Below, one piece after another: positions 1-7,981 of a stretch of DNA of 64,000 bases. Below the pieces are notes generated by a model. It was given only the letters and a program-made list of their open reading frames with translations. It was not told the origin of the DNA and made no database searches. A program made the position numbers and the translations under genes. How positions within the stretch are numbered: the stretch's first letter is position 1; each line of letters opens with the position of its first letter. The DNA is from Marinobacter azerbaijanicus (GTDB taxonomy: Bacteria; Pseudomonadota; Gammaproteobacteria; Pseudomonadales; Oleiphilaceae): the NCBI RefSeq assembly GCF_030250645.1, contig NZ_JASSVS010000002.1, forward strand, positions 372,001 through 436,000. Reading direction: 5' to 3'.

Positions 1-293
1 GGCATGAAGTTGATACTCAGCCTCGTTTCCATATTCAAGCGTGCTGCCAGTTTTACAGCTTTTACCCGGCAGATCTGGTCAAAGGAATAACGGTTTTTCT
101 CGTTGACCTTTGACAGCACGCTGTAGGCACCCTCACCTTCCGGCCCACGAACCAGGGCCTCGTAGGCGTAGACAGCTTCATTGCTTACATCGACGATGGG
201 TTGAAAGGCGAAGGTAAAGGAAAAGTCCAGTCCTTCGCCACAGGCGCATTGTTCACAATGGGATTCATCAAACAGTTCGGCAGGCTTATCCAC
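1..293 (-). CDS. EAL-domain c-di-GMP phosphodiesterase (partial, C-terminus outside window)
   Basis: The frame reads out of the window and gives the first 97 residues. A GTG start at 293 is preceded by GGAG at a spacing of about 6 bases; the frame stays open a little further upstream, but no better start is seen. Residues 29-31 (AFQ) followed by PIVD and then EAL at 45-47 (context EALVRGP) and LSINFMP at about 92 are the first two signature blocks of EAL phosphodiesterases, which hydrolyse cyclic di-GMP; the E of EAL and the N of LSINF are metal ligands in the family. The N-terminus is short and has no sensor domain, only a small cysteine cluster (C13, C16, C18). Activity cannot be judged because the DDFG and EGVE blocks lie outside. 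It is divergent from the dehydrogenase at 477. Confidence 0.85.
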   Translation of the reverse strand, partial: MDKPAELFDESHCEQCACGEGLDFSFTFAFQPIVDVSNEAVYAYEALVRGPEGEGAYSVLSKVNEKNRYSFDQICRVKAVKLAARLNMETRLSINFM

Positions 294-476
294 TACGACT
301 CCAAGTTTCGACCGATGGCATGCAACGACATAAATGCCTCATGTTCACTATAGCCACCAGAGCATTACGGTAAAAGAAATACTCCGTTAAATCATGTGGA
401 ATCCCTGCACCACATGACTACACTGAAGCACATATTGTCCTGTATACGATCAAAGCGACCCGAAGGAGTATCCGGA

Positions 477-1628
477 ATGGCCCAGAAAATCCGTATTGCT
501 GTCACACCGGGTGATGGTATCGGCCCTGAAGTGGTTGCCGAGGCGGTGCACTGCCTGGAAGCACTGAGATCCCGCCACAATCTTCCCATGGAGTGGACCC
601 GCTTCCCCTGGCCATCCCACGCCTGGCATGAGGAAAACGGGGAGTCCATGCCGGCAGACGCCCTTGACCAGCTCAAACAGTACGATGCCATTTTGCTGGG
701 AGCATTGGGGGACCCGGGGCCTGTCGACGATCCTGACCGCTACCTGTTGCCGGACAGTATCTCCCTCGCGCCACTGCTGGATATGCGCAAAGGCTTTGAC
801 CAGTGGGTCTGCGAACGACCGGCCCGACTTCTGCCGGGCGCCCGCCAGTACCTTGCTGATGAACGCGCCAAAGACATCGATATGCTGGTAATCCGTGAAA
901 ACAGTGAAGGCGAGTACGTGGGCCAGGGTGGCCGACTCCGCAAGGGGTCGCCGGACGAAGTGGCCACCCAGATGGAGGTATTCACCCGTCGGGCTACCGA
1001 CCGGATTATCCGTTATGGTTTCGAACAGGCCCGTCTGCGGGCGGCAGCCCGTGCCGAAGAAGGTAAAACCCGCCACTTCCACACAAGGGATGGCAAAACC
1101 TGCGAGAGCCAGGTGTGTATCGTCACCAAACGCAACGCACTGCGTTACTGGGGGGATATGTACACCGAAGCCTTTGAGGAGTTGGCAAAGCAATACCCGG
1201 ACGTGGCAACACACCATGAGCTGGTGGACGCAGCCTGCATGAAGTTTGTTCAGGCTCCCTGGGCCTTTGATGTGGTGGTAGCCAGCAACCTGCAGGGGGA
1301 CATTCTGACCGATCTGGCAGCAGTACTATCCGGCGGCATGGGGGTGGCGCCCTCATGCAACCTGAACCCGGATGATCCCAGCATGCCTTCCATGTTCGAA
1401 CCGACCCACGGTAGCGCGCCGGACATTGCCGGGCAGGGCCTCGCGGACCCCACCGCCATGCTGTTCACCACGGCGCGAATGCTGGAATGGCTGGGAAGGA
1501 AAAACCCGGCGATAGCGGCTGCGGGACGGGAGCTATACGACGCCGTGGCTGCGGACCTGGCGGAGAATGCCGGTACCACGCGAGGTACGCAGGAGATCGG
1601 CAAGGCGGTTCGCGACCGGCTGAAATAG
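477..1628 (+). CDS. Isocitrate/isopropylmalate-family beta-decarboxylating dehydrogenase (tartrate/D-malate type)
   Basis: 383 residues. NAD-dependent oxidative decarboxylation of a 2-hydroxy acid is the family reaction. The N-terminal glycine-rich strand (TPGDGIGPEV), the RENSEGEY substrate/metal block, SNLQGDILTDLAA and the C-terminal FEPTHGSAPDIAGQ signature are all present. RENSEGEY followed by a glycine-rich GQGGR, rather than the leuB pattern, points to the tartrate/D-malate dehydrogenase branch; this is inference and the true substrate is open. An upstream in-frame ATG at 396 exists, but AAGGAG eight bases before the ATG at 477 and the family N-terminus (MAQKIRIAV) choose 477. It ends one base before the convergent lipoprotein gene, so there is no room for a separate terminator. 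Confidence 0.85.
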   Translation: MAQKIRIAVTPGDGIGPEVVAEAVHCLEALRSRHNLPMEWTRFPWPSHAWHEENGESMPADALDQLKQYDAILLGALGDPGPVDDPDRYLLPDSISLAPLLDMRKGFDQWVCERPARLLPGARQYLADERAKDIDMLVIRENSEGEYVGQGGRLRKGSPDEVATQMEVFTRRATDRIIRYGFEQARLRAAARAEEGKTRHFHTRDGKTCESQVCIVTKRNALRYWGDMYTEAFEELAKQYPDVATHHELVDAACMKFVQAPWAFDVVVASNLQGDILTDLAAVLSGGMGVAPSCNLNPDDPSMPSMFEPTHGSAPDIAGQGLADPTAMLFTTARMLEWLGRKNPAIAAAGRELYDAVAADLAENAGTTRGTQEIGKAVRDRLK

Positions 1629-1629
1629 A

Positions 1630-2199
1630 CTACTCCTCCATAACAAACTCAAGCCGACCAGGTGCTACCCTTACGCCCACGGGGACCATTCCTAACATCC
1701 GCTGGGTGAAGTCAGTTTCATCCAGCCGGTACACCGGCATGGTCTCCAGCATCTGGGCAACAGCCCGCATAACAGTATCTGTTACAGGCTTCAGGTCCCC
1801 CTTGAAAAGCGACGAATCAATACTGCTTTCGAGCAGTTGCAGGCGACGGATATAGATCGCCCTTTCCTCGCTGTCATAGACCGGCGCCCCTTCCACTTTC
1901 AGGGCAATATCCACGGGCAGTTTCATCATCAGCGCATTAAGGGATACCTGGCCACGCAGGTCAATCACCGCCACATCACGACCGTCCGGCCCGAGTGTGA
2001 TATCTGCATTGCTCAGACTCATACTCAGTGGTGAACCGCTCTGCAACTGCTTGCGATCAAACTCACTGACGGTGTCCTGAAGGTGTCGCTCCAGTGTTGC
2101 TTCGGAAATGGAATATGGAGACAGGCTGGCACAACCGCTCAGCAATACCAGGGCGAACAGAACCGGTGCCGAAAGCAGGCGGAACGGCGTGGTGAACAT
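1630..2199 (-). CDS. DUF1439 (YceB-like) lipoprotein
   Basis: 189 residues. The N-terminus is a signal peptide with a lipobox (LLSGC, lipidated Cys23), so the protein should be anchored in an envelope membrane and face the periplasm. The rest resembles DUF1439 proteins such as E. coli YceB: it begins with a conserved region on self-assembly of an amphipathic shell (SISEATLERHLQ) and continues with alternating strands consistent with a lipid-binding beta fold; the function is not established. The ATG at 2199 is used because AAGGAG stands nine bases upstream; an in-frame extension to 2235 would overlap the upstream gene and bury the signal peptide. It is the last gene of a three-gene operon with the CPXCG protein and the aminotransferase. 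Confidence 0.8.
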   Translation of the reverse strand: MFTTPFRLLSAPVLFALVLLSGCASLSPYSISEATLERHLQDTVSEFDRKQLQSGSPLSMSLSNADITLGPDGRDVAVIDLRGQVSLNALMMKLPVDIALKVEGAPVYDSEERAIYIRRLQLLESSIDSSLFKGDLKPVTDTVMRAVAQMLETMPVYRLDETDFTQRMLGMVPVGVRVAPGRLEFVMEE

Positions 2200-2212
2200 C
2201 AGGGAACTCTCC

Positions 2213-2404
2213 TTATTCGTTTTCGGCCCGGACATCCACGATTGGCGTCAGGTCTTCGTCCAGGACTACATGAACCACGATGGGCTGGCAGCATACCTGG
2301 CAATCTTCTACGTACTCCTGCTCAGCCACGGAAGGGTCGACGCTGATTTCCAGCGTCTCCCAGCAGTAGGGACATTGTACAAGCACAGAGTCCAGGGCCG
2401 ACAT
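2213..2404 (-). CDS. CPXCG-motif cysteine-rich small protein
   Basis: 63 residues. It carries CPYC at 11-14 and CQVCC at 35-39, an arrangement typical of the small zinc-ribbon family named for its CPXCG motif; here the second half of the motif reads CPYCW. A role is not known for the family; zinc binding by the two Cys pairs is inferred. It starts five bases after the stop of the aminotransferase gene and ends 13 bases before the lipoprotein start, so the three are very likely one transcript. Confidence 0.8.
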   Translation of the reverse strand: MSALDSVLVQCPYCWETLEISVDPSVAEQEYVEDCQVCCQPIVVHVVLDEDLTPIVDVRAENE

Positions 2405-2409
2405 GACGG

Positions 2410-3636
2410 TCAGAACTGCTGCTTGGCCATCCAGGGGATGATCCTGTCGAACGCTTCGTCCAGTTTCTCGCAGGTGGTGGAGAAACTGATACGGACGGCA
2501 TTGGTACAGCCTTCACCAAACGCGTCGCCAGGCACCAGACAGACCCCCGTCTCCTTGAGCATTCTCAGGGCCAGATCCGAGCCATCAACGTGGGGCGGCA
2601 GGTCCGGGAACGCGAAGAAGGCGCCGCCCGGTTTGTAACCGGTCATGTAAGGGGTCTGATCGATCAGTTCCACTACCTTGTCACGGCGTTCACGGTAGAT
2701 GTCCACCATGTTCCTGACGCACTGCTGGTCGCCGGTCAGCGCCGCTACCCCGGCAAACTGCGAGGGGGTGTTCGCTACCGAGGTCGTGAACATGTGAAGC
2801 CGGCGCAGGGACTTGATGGCGGCCTGGCTTGAAATCACCCAGCCTACCCGGAGGCCCGCCATGCTGTATGTCTTGGAAAAGCTGCTGATGCACATGATGT
2901 TGTCCAGGTCCATCGAGCAGTTCAGTACACTGGCGAAGTCGTCATCGTCGAAAATCAGATGGTCATAGACTTCATCCGCATAAACCTGGATACCACGGTA
3001 GGCACACTCCTCCAGGATTGTTTCTATGGTACTGCGGGGGTACACGGCGCCGGTGGGGTTATTCGGGTTGTTGAGAATCAGGGCAAACGTACGCGGCCCC
3101 ATGGCCCGGATGACTTCATCGGGGTCCAGCTGGTGATCGTTTTCCGCACGAGTCGGAACAAACTTCACTTCACCGCCGTTCATGCGGATCAGCGGTGCAT
3201 ACAGCAGGAAGGAAGGATCCGTCACAATGAACTGCCGCCCGGGCGCAGAAGTCGCCGAAATCGCCAGATACATGGCTTCGGTGGCGCCGCTGGTGATCAG
3301 GATATTGTCACGGGTGAGTTTGCGATCGTATTTGGCGCCGTAATAATCCCGCAGCGCCACCAGCAGCTCCGGCAGGCCCGCATCCATGGTATACCCGGTC
3401 TGCCCCGCATTCAGGGCATCGATATAGGCATCAATGACATGTTTCGGTGTTGGCAGATCCGGCTGACCAATGGAAAGATGAATGACATCCTTCATGGTGG
3501 CCGCCATATTCACCATGCGACGAATGCCCGGCACCGGAACTGCCTGCATCGCCGGGTTCCAACTGGCCTTGTTCTTGCGATATTTCACTTTACGCGGTTT
3601 GGTCTGGCCGGTTTCTTTATTGGCGGCTTCTGCCAT
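2410..3636 (-). CDS. Pyridoxal-phosphate aminotransferase, class I/II
   Basis: 408 residues. Fold type I aminotransferase: SIGQPDLPTP near residue 55, NNPNNPTG at about 189-196, ADEVYDHL at about 220, and SFSKTYSMAGLRVGW around the Schiff-base lysine (about K255). The family moves amino groups between an amino acid and a 2-oxo acid; the substrate cannot be told from the sequence, though aspartate/tyrosine-like activity is the usual assignment. The ATG at 3636 is chosen because AGGAGG lies five bases upstream; a GTG six bases earlier in the same frame falls inside that Shine-Dalgarno sequence. A basic 25-residue N-terminal extension (rich in Lys) precedes the fold. First gene of the operon. 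Confidence 0.9.
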   Translation of the reverse strand: MAEAANKETGQTKPRKVKYRKNKASWNPAMQAVPVPGIRRMVNMAATMKDVIHLSIGQPDLPTPKHVIDAYIDALNAGQTGYTMDAGLPELLVALRDYYGAKYDRKLTRDNILITSGATEAMYLAISATSAPGRQFIVTDPSFLLYAPLIRMNGGEVKFVPTRAENDHQLDPDEVIRAMGPRTFALILNNPNNPTGAVYPRSTIETILEECAYRGIQVYADEVYDHLIFDDDDFASVLNCSMDLDNIMCISSFSKTYSMAGLRVGWVISSQAAIKSLRRLHMFTTSVANTPSQFAGVAALTGDQQCVRNMVDIYRERRDKVVELIDQTPYMTGYKPGGAFFAFPDLPPHVDGSDLALRMLKETGVCLVPGDAFGEGCTNAVRISFSTTCEKLDEAFDRIIPWMAKQQF

Positions 3637-3775
3637 AAACACCTCCTGAAACAGGGCAAAAAGAGTAGCTACCCCTGCAGGTTAGTCAGTAAAGGGGGGG
3701 CGTACAAGACATAAAACAGAAAGATTCATATGCTACGGCGAAACCCTTTCATCGCCGTCATATCAGGGCCTACGA

Positions 3776-3814
3776 CCTTTATCCTATAAAGGCTCAGGTT
3801 GACCGGCTCAACCT
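3776..3814. promoter_or_regulatory. Two adjacent small inverted repeats upstream of the hydroxyacid dehydrogenase
   Basis: CCTTTAT-CCT-ATAAAGG (3776-3792) is followed directly by AGGTTGA-CCGGC-TCAACCT (3796-3814); both have perfect 7-base arms. They lie 80-120 bases before the ATG at 3896. They could be operator half-sites or leader hairpins. No function is proven. Confidence 0.3.
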
Positions 3815-3895
3815 CAGATACCAGACTGTCATACAGACATCCGGACTGTCGATTCCCGCGACCGGACGCGGACAAACAGCTTTGACGGAGGACAG

Positions 3896-4876
3896 ATGAC
3901 CCAACACAGAAAACCGGTTGTGACCGTTCTGACAGCACCCGGAGAGAAAGAGCCTCCTGGCATGGACGCACTGCGGGCACGGGCTGAAGTCCGCTTTGCC
4001 TCGGATGAACCCACTCTGCGGGAAACCCTGCCGGGCACCGATGTGATGATGGTGACGGATTTCCGCACCGAGGCGCTGGCCGCCGCCTGGCCTTCGGCCG
4101 ATAGGCTGAAATGGATTCACGCAACCAGCGCCGGCGTTGATGCCCTGATGTTCCCAGAGCTGATTGAAGGCGATGTGGTGGTTACCAACGCCCGGGGCAT
4201 TTTTGACCGCACCATTGCCGAATACGTGTTGTGCACGATCCTGATGTTTGCAAAGGATTTTCCGCGCTCACTGAAACTGCAGGCTGAGCACAAGTGGCAG
4301 CATCGGGACACCGAGCGAGCCGAAGGCAAACAGGTTCTGATTGTTGGCGCCGGCTCCATCGGCGGCCAGATCGCCCGGTTGTGTAAGGCGGCCGGACTGA
4401 AACCCCACGGTATCGCACGCAAGCCGCGCCACGATGATCCGGACTTTATCGCAGTGCACGGCAACGATGACCTGACAGAACAACTGGGGCTTGCAGATTT
4501 CGTGGTCATAGCCGCTCCCCTCACCCCCCAGACCGAAGGCCTGTTCGATGAAAAAGCGTTCAGGGCCATGCGCAAATCCGCCCGCCTGATCAACATTGGC
4601 CGCGGCCCGGTGGTTAAAACCGACGATCTGATTACCGCACTGAACAACGGTGACATTGCCGGCGCTGCCCTCGACGTGTTTGAGGAAGAGCCGCTGCCTG
4701 CAGATCATCCGCTCTGGGATATGGAGAACGTCATTATGACGGCGCACATGTCCGGTGATTTCATTGGCTGGAAGCGGGCGCTGACTGATCAGTTCCTGGA
4801 GAACCTGGACCGGTGGCACAAGGGCCAGGAGTTGTTCAATTTCGTGGACAAGAAGTTGGGGTATGCCAAGAAGTGA
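3896..4876 (+). CDS. D-isomer-specific 2-hydroxyacid dehydrogenase family protein
   Basis: 326 residues, a usual length for the family. The NAD-binding Rossmann motif is GAGSIG at 151-156. The catalytic set is in place: Arg236 in INIGRGPVV, Glu265 in DVFEEEPL and His284 in TAHMSG. These enzymes reduce a 2-oxo acid to the D-2-hydroxy acid with NAD(P)H; the N-terminal substrate domain resembles the glyoxylate/hydroxypyruvate reductase GhrA-like group, but the substrate is uncertain. GGAGG stands a few bases before the ATG. The last codons and stop form the first copy of a 26-bp tandem repeat that continues beyond the gene. Confidence 0.85.
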   Translation: MTQHRKPVVTVLTAPGEKEPPGMDALRARAEVRFASDEPTLRETLPGTDVMMVTDFRTEALAAAWPSADRLKWIHATSAGVDALMFPELIEGDVVVTNARGIFDRTIAEYVLCTILMFAKDFPRSLKLQAEHKWQHRDTERAEGKQVLIVGAGSIGGQIARLCKAAGLKPHGIARKPRHDDPDFIAVHGNDDLTEQLGLADFVVIAAPLTPQTEGLFDEKAFRAMRKSARLINIGRGPVVKTDDLITALNNGDIAGAALDVFEEEPLPADHPLWDMENVIMTAHMSGDFIGWKRALTDQFLENLDRWHKGQELFNFVDKKLGYAKK

Positions 4877-4939
4877 GGTGTTTGGGGTATGCCTGTGAGT
4901 GAGGTGTTTGGGATATGCCTGTGAGTGAGGTGTCGGATT
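4862..4939. repeat. 26-bp tandem repeat over the 3' end of the hydroxyacid dehydrogenase
   Basis: Three units start at 4862, 4888 and 4914. Each begins TATGCC and contains GTGAGGTGTTTGGG or a close variant. Unit 1 holds the last four codons and the stop codon of the upstream gene; the third unit diverges from about 4934, where it runs into the palindromic element. It looks like a local duplication of the gene's terminus. Confidence 0.8.
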
Positions 4940-5016
4940 ACGGCTTTGCCTAATCCGACCTACAAAAGAAGCAGGCCCGGAAACGTAGGTCGGATTAGGC
5001 GACGCCGTAATCCGAC
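4932..5016. repeat. Inverted pair of REP-like palindromes (BIME-like)
   Basis: One palindrome at 4932-4963 runs GTCGGATTACGG...CCTAATCCGACCTAC; a second at 4985-5016 is its reverse-oriented relative, GTAGGTCGGATTAGG...CCGTAATCCGAC. Each can fold into a hairpin and the two can pair with each other. Further copies are at 60903-60938 and 61038-61073, so this is a dispersed family. It sits at the 3' ends of two convergent genes (hydroxyacid dehydrogenase and response regulator), a usual place for REP sequences. Confidence 0.85.
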
Positions 5017-5040
5017 AAACCAGCCAGCCCTTCAGACCGC

Positions 5041-5706
5041 TCAGCTGCCAGACAACGACGTATCCGAGGGATCAATCTCCATCTGCTGGATCGCAATCAC
5101 TGCCTGGGTCCGATTACGAACCCCCAGCTTCCGGAACACTGCCGTGATATGTGCCTTGATGGTTGCTTCCGACACATCCAGGTCATAGGCAATCTGCTTG
5201 TTCAGGAGACCTTCAGCCAGCATGCCCAGTACACGGAACTGCTGCGGCGTCAGGGACGCCAGCTTCTCGGAAAAGTCCGTCATGTCCGAATGCATCCGCT
5301 CGATCTTGTCCGCCACGCCCTCTGGCAACCAGACATCCCCTTCCAGGACTGCCTGAATCGCCTGGGTAATCGTCGGCAAGGGCGCTGACTTCGGAATGAA
5401 GCCAGACGCCCCGTAGTCGATCGAACGACGCATTACCTGCATTTCCTCTGACCCTGACACAACCACCACCGGCAAACCCGGGTACTGGCCGCGCATGAAC
5501 ACGAGCCCCGAGAAACCATGGGCGCCCGGCATATTCAGATCCAGCAGAACCAGATCCGCATCCGGATGCGACTCTACCGCCGCCTGCAGCGCCTTGATGC
5601 TGTCTACTTCAACTGTTCCGGCATCAGGTACCGCCTGACTGACCGCCTGTTTCAGAGCTGCACGAAACAGCGGGTGATCATCGGCGACGATAATGGTTTG
5701 TGTCAT
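5041..5706 (-). CDS. LuxR/NarL-family response regulator, probably controls acs (CrbR/ErdR-like)
   Basis: 221 residues. An N-terminal receiver domain (acid pair D9-D10, phospho-acceptor Asp56 in LLDLNMP, Lys in FIPKSAP) is joined to a C-terminal LuxR-type helix-turn-helix (about 150-215, with LTPQQFRVLGMLAEG and NKQIAYDLDVSEATIKAH). Members of this type next to acetyl-CoA synthetase genes (CrbR of Vibrio, ErdR of Pseudomonas) activate acs in response to acetate-linked signals through a transporter-like kinase. The gene follows acs by 44 bases on the same strand, which supports that role by context. No partner kinase (CrbS) is in the window. Identity as CrbR is inferred. Confidence 0.85.
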   Translation of the reverse strand: MTQTIIVADDHPLFRAALKQAVSQAVPDAGTVEVDSIKALQAAVESHPDADLVLLDLNMPGAHGFSGLVFMRGQYPGLPVVVVSGSEEMQVMRRSIDYGASGFIPKSAPLPTITQAIQAVLEGDVWLPEGVADKIERMHSDMTDFSEKLASLTPQQFRVLGMLAEGLLNKQIAYDLDVSEATIKAHITAVFRKLGVRNRTQAVIAIQQMEIDPSDTSLSGS

Positions 5707-5750
5707 TCAACAGATTCCTCACAGGTACACAGCCTGATCACAAGCAGGCC

Positions 5751-7697
5751 TTACTTGTTACCACGACCGCTGATCAGATCATCCACCACACCCGGGTCCG
5801 CCAGTGTGGAGGTGTCGCCCAGCTGATCATGCTCGTTTGACGCAATCTTACGCAAAATTCGACGCATAATCTTGCCAGAACGAGTCTTCGGCAGTCCAGG
5901 CGCCCACTGGATGATGTCCGGAGATGCAATCGGGCCAATCTCCTTGCGCACCCACTGTACCAACTCCTTCTTGAGCTCGTCTGAAGGCTCTTCACCGTGA
6001 ACCAGGGTCACATAGACATAGATGCCCTGCCCCTTGATCTCATGCGGGTAGCCTACTACGGCCGCCTCGGCGACCTTGTCGTGAGCTACCAGGGCACTTT
6101 CCACCTCGGCTGTACCCAGGCGGTGGCCGGACACGTTCAGCACGTCGTCTACCCGGCCGGTAATCCAGTAATAACCGTCCTCGTCGCGGCGGGCCCCGTC
6201 ACCGGTAAAGTACATGCCTTTATAGGTGCTGAAATAGGTCTGCTTGAAGCGCTCATGGTCACCATAGATGGTGCGCATCTGACCTGGCCAGCTGTCCAGG
6301 ATCACCAGATTACCTTCGGTCTTGCCTTCCAGGATGTTGCCATCGTTATCCACCAGAGCCGGCTTCACTCCGAAGAACGGCACCGTTGCGGAACCTGGCT
6401 TCAGATCAATGGCGCCAGGCAGCGGAGAAATCAGGATGCCGCCAGTCTCGGTCTGCCACCAGGTGTCCACGATCGGGCACTTGCTGTTACCGATAACGCG
6501 GTGGTACCACTCCCAGGCTTCCGGGTTGATGGGCTCACCCACCGAGCCCAGCAGTCGCAGGCTCTCACGGGTAGTACCGTCCATGCAGGATTCGCCTTCC
6601 GCCATAAGGGCGCGGATCGCGGTGGGCGCGGTGTACAGGATGTTGACCTTGTGCTTGTCCACCACCTGCCCCATGCGAGAGGTGTCCGGGTAGTTGGGGA
6701 CGCCCTCAAACAACACAGTGACTGCACCGTTAGCCAGTGGTCCGTACAGGATGTAACTGTGGCCTGTCACCCAGCCGAAGTCTGCCGTACACCAGTAGAC
6801 GTCACCATCGTGGTAATCAAACACGTATTCATGGGTCATGGAGGTATAGACCATGTAACCACCGGTGGTATGCAGCACGCCCTTCGGGGCGCCGGTAGAA
6901 CCGGAGGTGTACAGCATGAACAGTGGATCTTCGGCATTCATGGGTTCCGCGGGGCAGTCCGTCGAGGCACCCTTCATCAGCTCTTCATAGCTCTGGTCGC
7001 GGCCGTCGTTCCAGGGCACGTCGCCACCAGTGCGCTTGACCACAATAACCTTATCCACATTGGCGCCGGCTTCATTGTTCAATGCGGCGTCCACATTCTT
7101 TTTCAGCGGAATCTTTCGGCCACCGCGAACGCCTTCATCGGCGGTGACGACAAAGCGGGACTTGCCGTTGGCAATACGGGCGCCAAGTGCTTCTGGCGAG
7201 AAGCCACCGAAAACAACAGAGTGAATCGCGCCAATTCGGGCGCAGGCCAGCATGGCAACACCGGTTTCAACAATCATAGGCATGTAGATAGTAACCACAT
7301 CGCCCTTCTTCACGCCCTGATCTTTAAGGACGTTGGCAAACTTACAGGTTTCTTCGTACAGCTCGCGGTAGGTCACATTGCGGGAATCGGCGGGGTCGTC
7401 GCCCTCAAAAATAATCGCCGTCTGGTCGCCGCGTTTCTCCAGATGCCGGTCCAGGCAGTTGGCAGCCGCATTGAGCTGGCCATCTTCGAACCACTTGATG
7501 GAAAGATTGTCGTAATCGAAGGTTGTATTCTTTACCTTGGTGAACGGCTTGATCCAGTCAAGGCGTTTGCCGTGCTCGGCCCAGAAGGTTTCCGGATCAT
7601 CAACGGACTGGCGATACATCGTCTCGTATTGATCCCGGTTTAGCAGGGCCCGTTTGGCCACGTCCGGGGTTACCGGATAAACCTGTTTGTGAGTCAT
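5751..7697 (-). CDS. acs: Acetyl-CoA synthetase
   Basis: 648 residues, the usual length. AMP-forming ligase that turns acetate, ATP and CoA into acetyl-CoA through an acetyl-adenylate. The ATP loop [11 protein letters not shown], the WWQTETG core and the C-terminal [11 protein letters not shown] with Lys609, the lysine that is acetylated to switch the E. coli enzyme off, are all visible. The ATG at 7697 follows GGGGGAG. Transcription probably starts in the 280-base gap upstream, where a sigma-54-like sequence is seen, and may continue into the response regulator. It lets the cell use acetate and recycle overflow acetate. Confidence 0.97.
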   Translation of the reverse strand: MTHKQVYPVTPDVAKRALLNRDQYETMYRQSVDDPETFWAEHGKRLDWIKPFTKVKNTTFDYDNLSIKWFEDGQLNAAANCLDRHLEKRGDQTAIIFEGDDPADSRNVTYRELYEETCKFANVLKDQGVKKGDVVTIYMPMIVETGVAMLACARIGAIHSVVFGGFSPEALGARIANGKSRFVVTADEGVRGGRKIPLKKNVDAALNNEAGANVDKVIVVKRTGGDVPWNDGRDQSYEELMKGASTDCPAEPMNAEDPLFMLYTSGSTGAPKGVLHTTGGYMVYTSMTHEYVFDYHDGDVYWCTADFGWVTGHSYILYGPLANGAVTVLFEGVPNYPDTSRMGQVVDKHKVNILYTAPTAIRALMAEGESCMDGTTRESLRLLGSVGEPINPEAWEWYHRVIGNSKCPIVDTWWQTETGGILISPLPGAIDLKPGSATVPFFGVKPALVDNDGNILEGKTEGNLVILDSWPGQMRTIYGDHERFKQTYFSTYKGMYFTGDGARRDEDGYYWITGRVDDVLNVSGHRLGTAEVESALVAHDKVAEAAVVGYPHEIKGQGIYVYVTLVHGEEPSDELKKELVQWVRKEIGPIASPDIIQWAPGLPKTRSGKIMRRILRKIASNEHDQLGDTSTLADPGVVDDLISGRGNK

Positions 7698-7791
7698 TGT
7701 GCTCCCCCTTTAGTCAGAGTCTGTTGTCATTATCGGTTTTGTAAGATAGAGCGTGCGGGCAAAAATAAGCCCTGAAGACGGATACCCATAG

Positions 7792-7807
7792 TTCAACATG
7801 CGTGCCA
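7792..7807 (-). promoter_or_regulatory. Sigma-54-like promoter sequence upstream of acs
   Basis: On the minus strand the sequence reads TGGCACG-N4-TTGAA, about 95-110 bases before the acs ATG. The sigma-54 consensus is TGGCACG-N4-TTGCA. The -24 block is perfect and spacing is right, but the second base of the critical GC in the -12 block is A. It is therefore a candidate only. Confidence 0.35.
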
Positions 7808-7936
7808 GTGAACAATGAATTAGACTAACGTCCTAATGCGCCAGCACTTTTAGCCAAAATGACCGTTTCACAAGGGGCGACCCTGTTGTTCCGGGGCCTT
7901 CCACAAAGCATAGACCCGCTGACAGAAACAACAAGT

Positions 7937-7969
7937 GAAAAGAGGATCCCCGGGGGGCAGGGATCCCTC
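7937..7969 (-). terminator. Intrinsic terminator after the fatty acyl-CoA reductase
   Basis: Twelve bases past the reductase stop, the minus strand carries a hairpin with GGATCCC/GGGATCC arms around a C-rich loop, followed by CTCTTTTC. The strong stem and short T-run fit a rho-independent terminator. Confidence 0.65.
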
Positions 7970-7981
7970 GTTCTTCGGATG

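Noticed and set aside
3726..4124. Frame of 132 codons on the minus strand in the gap before the hydroxyacid dehydrogenase
   Set aside because: No ribosome site, overlaps the start of a real gene, and composition is not protein-like.
4862..5016. Insertion sequence remnant
   Set aside because: There is no transposase fragment and no terminal repeat pair with target duplication; tandem repeat plus REP pair explain it.
5997..7643. Long open frame (548 codons) on the plus strand opposite acs
   Set aside because: It is the mirror of a highly conserved gene with clear motifs, rich in His and Gly, and has no family pattern or ribosome site; a GC-rich codon-use artefact.
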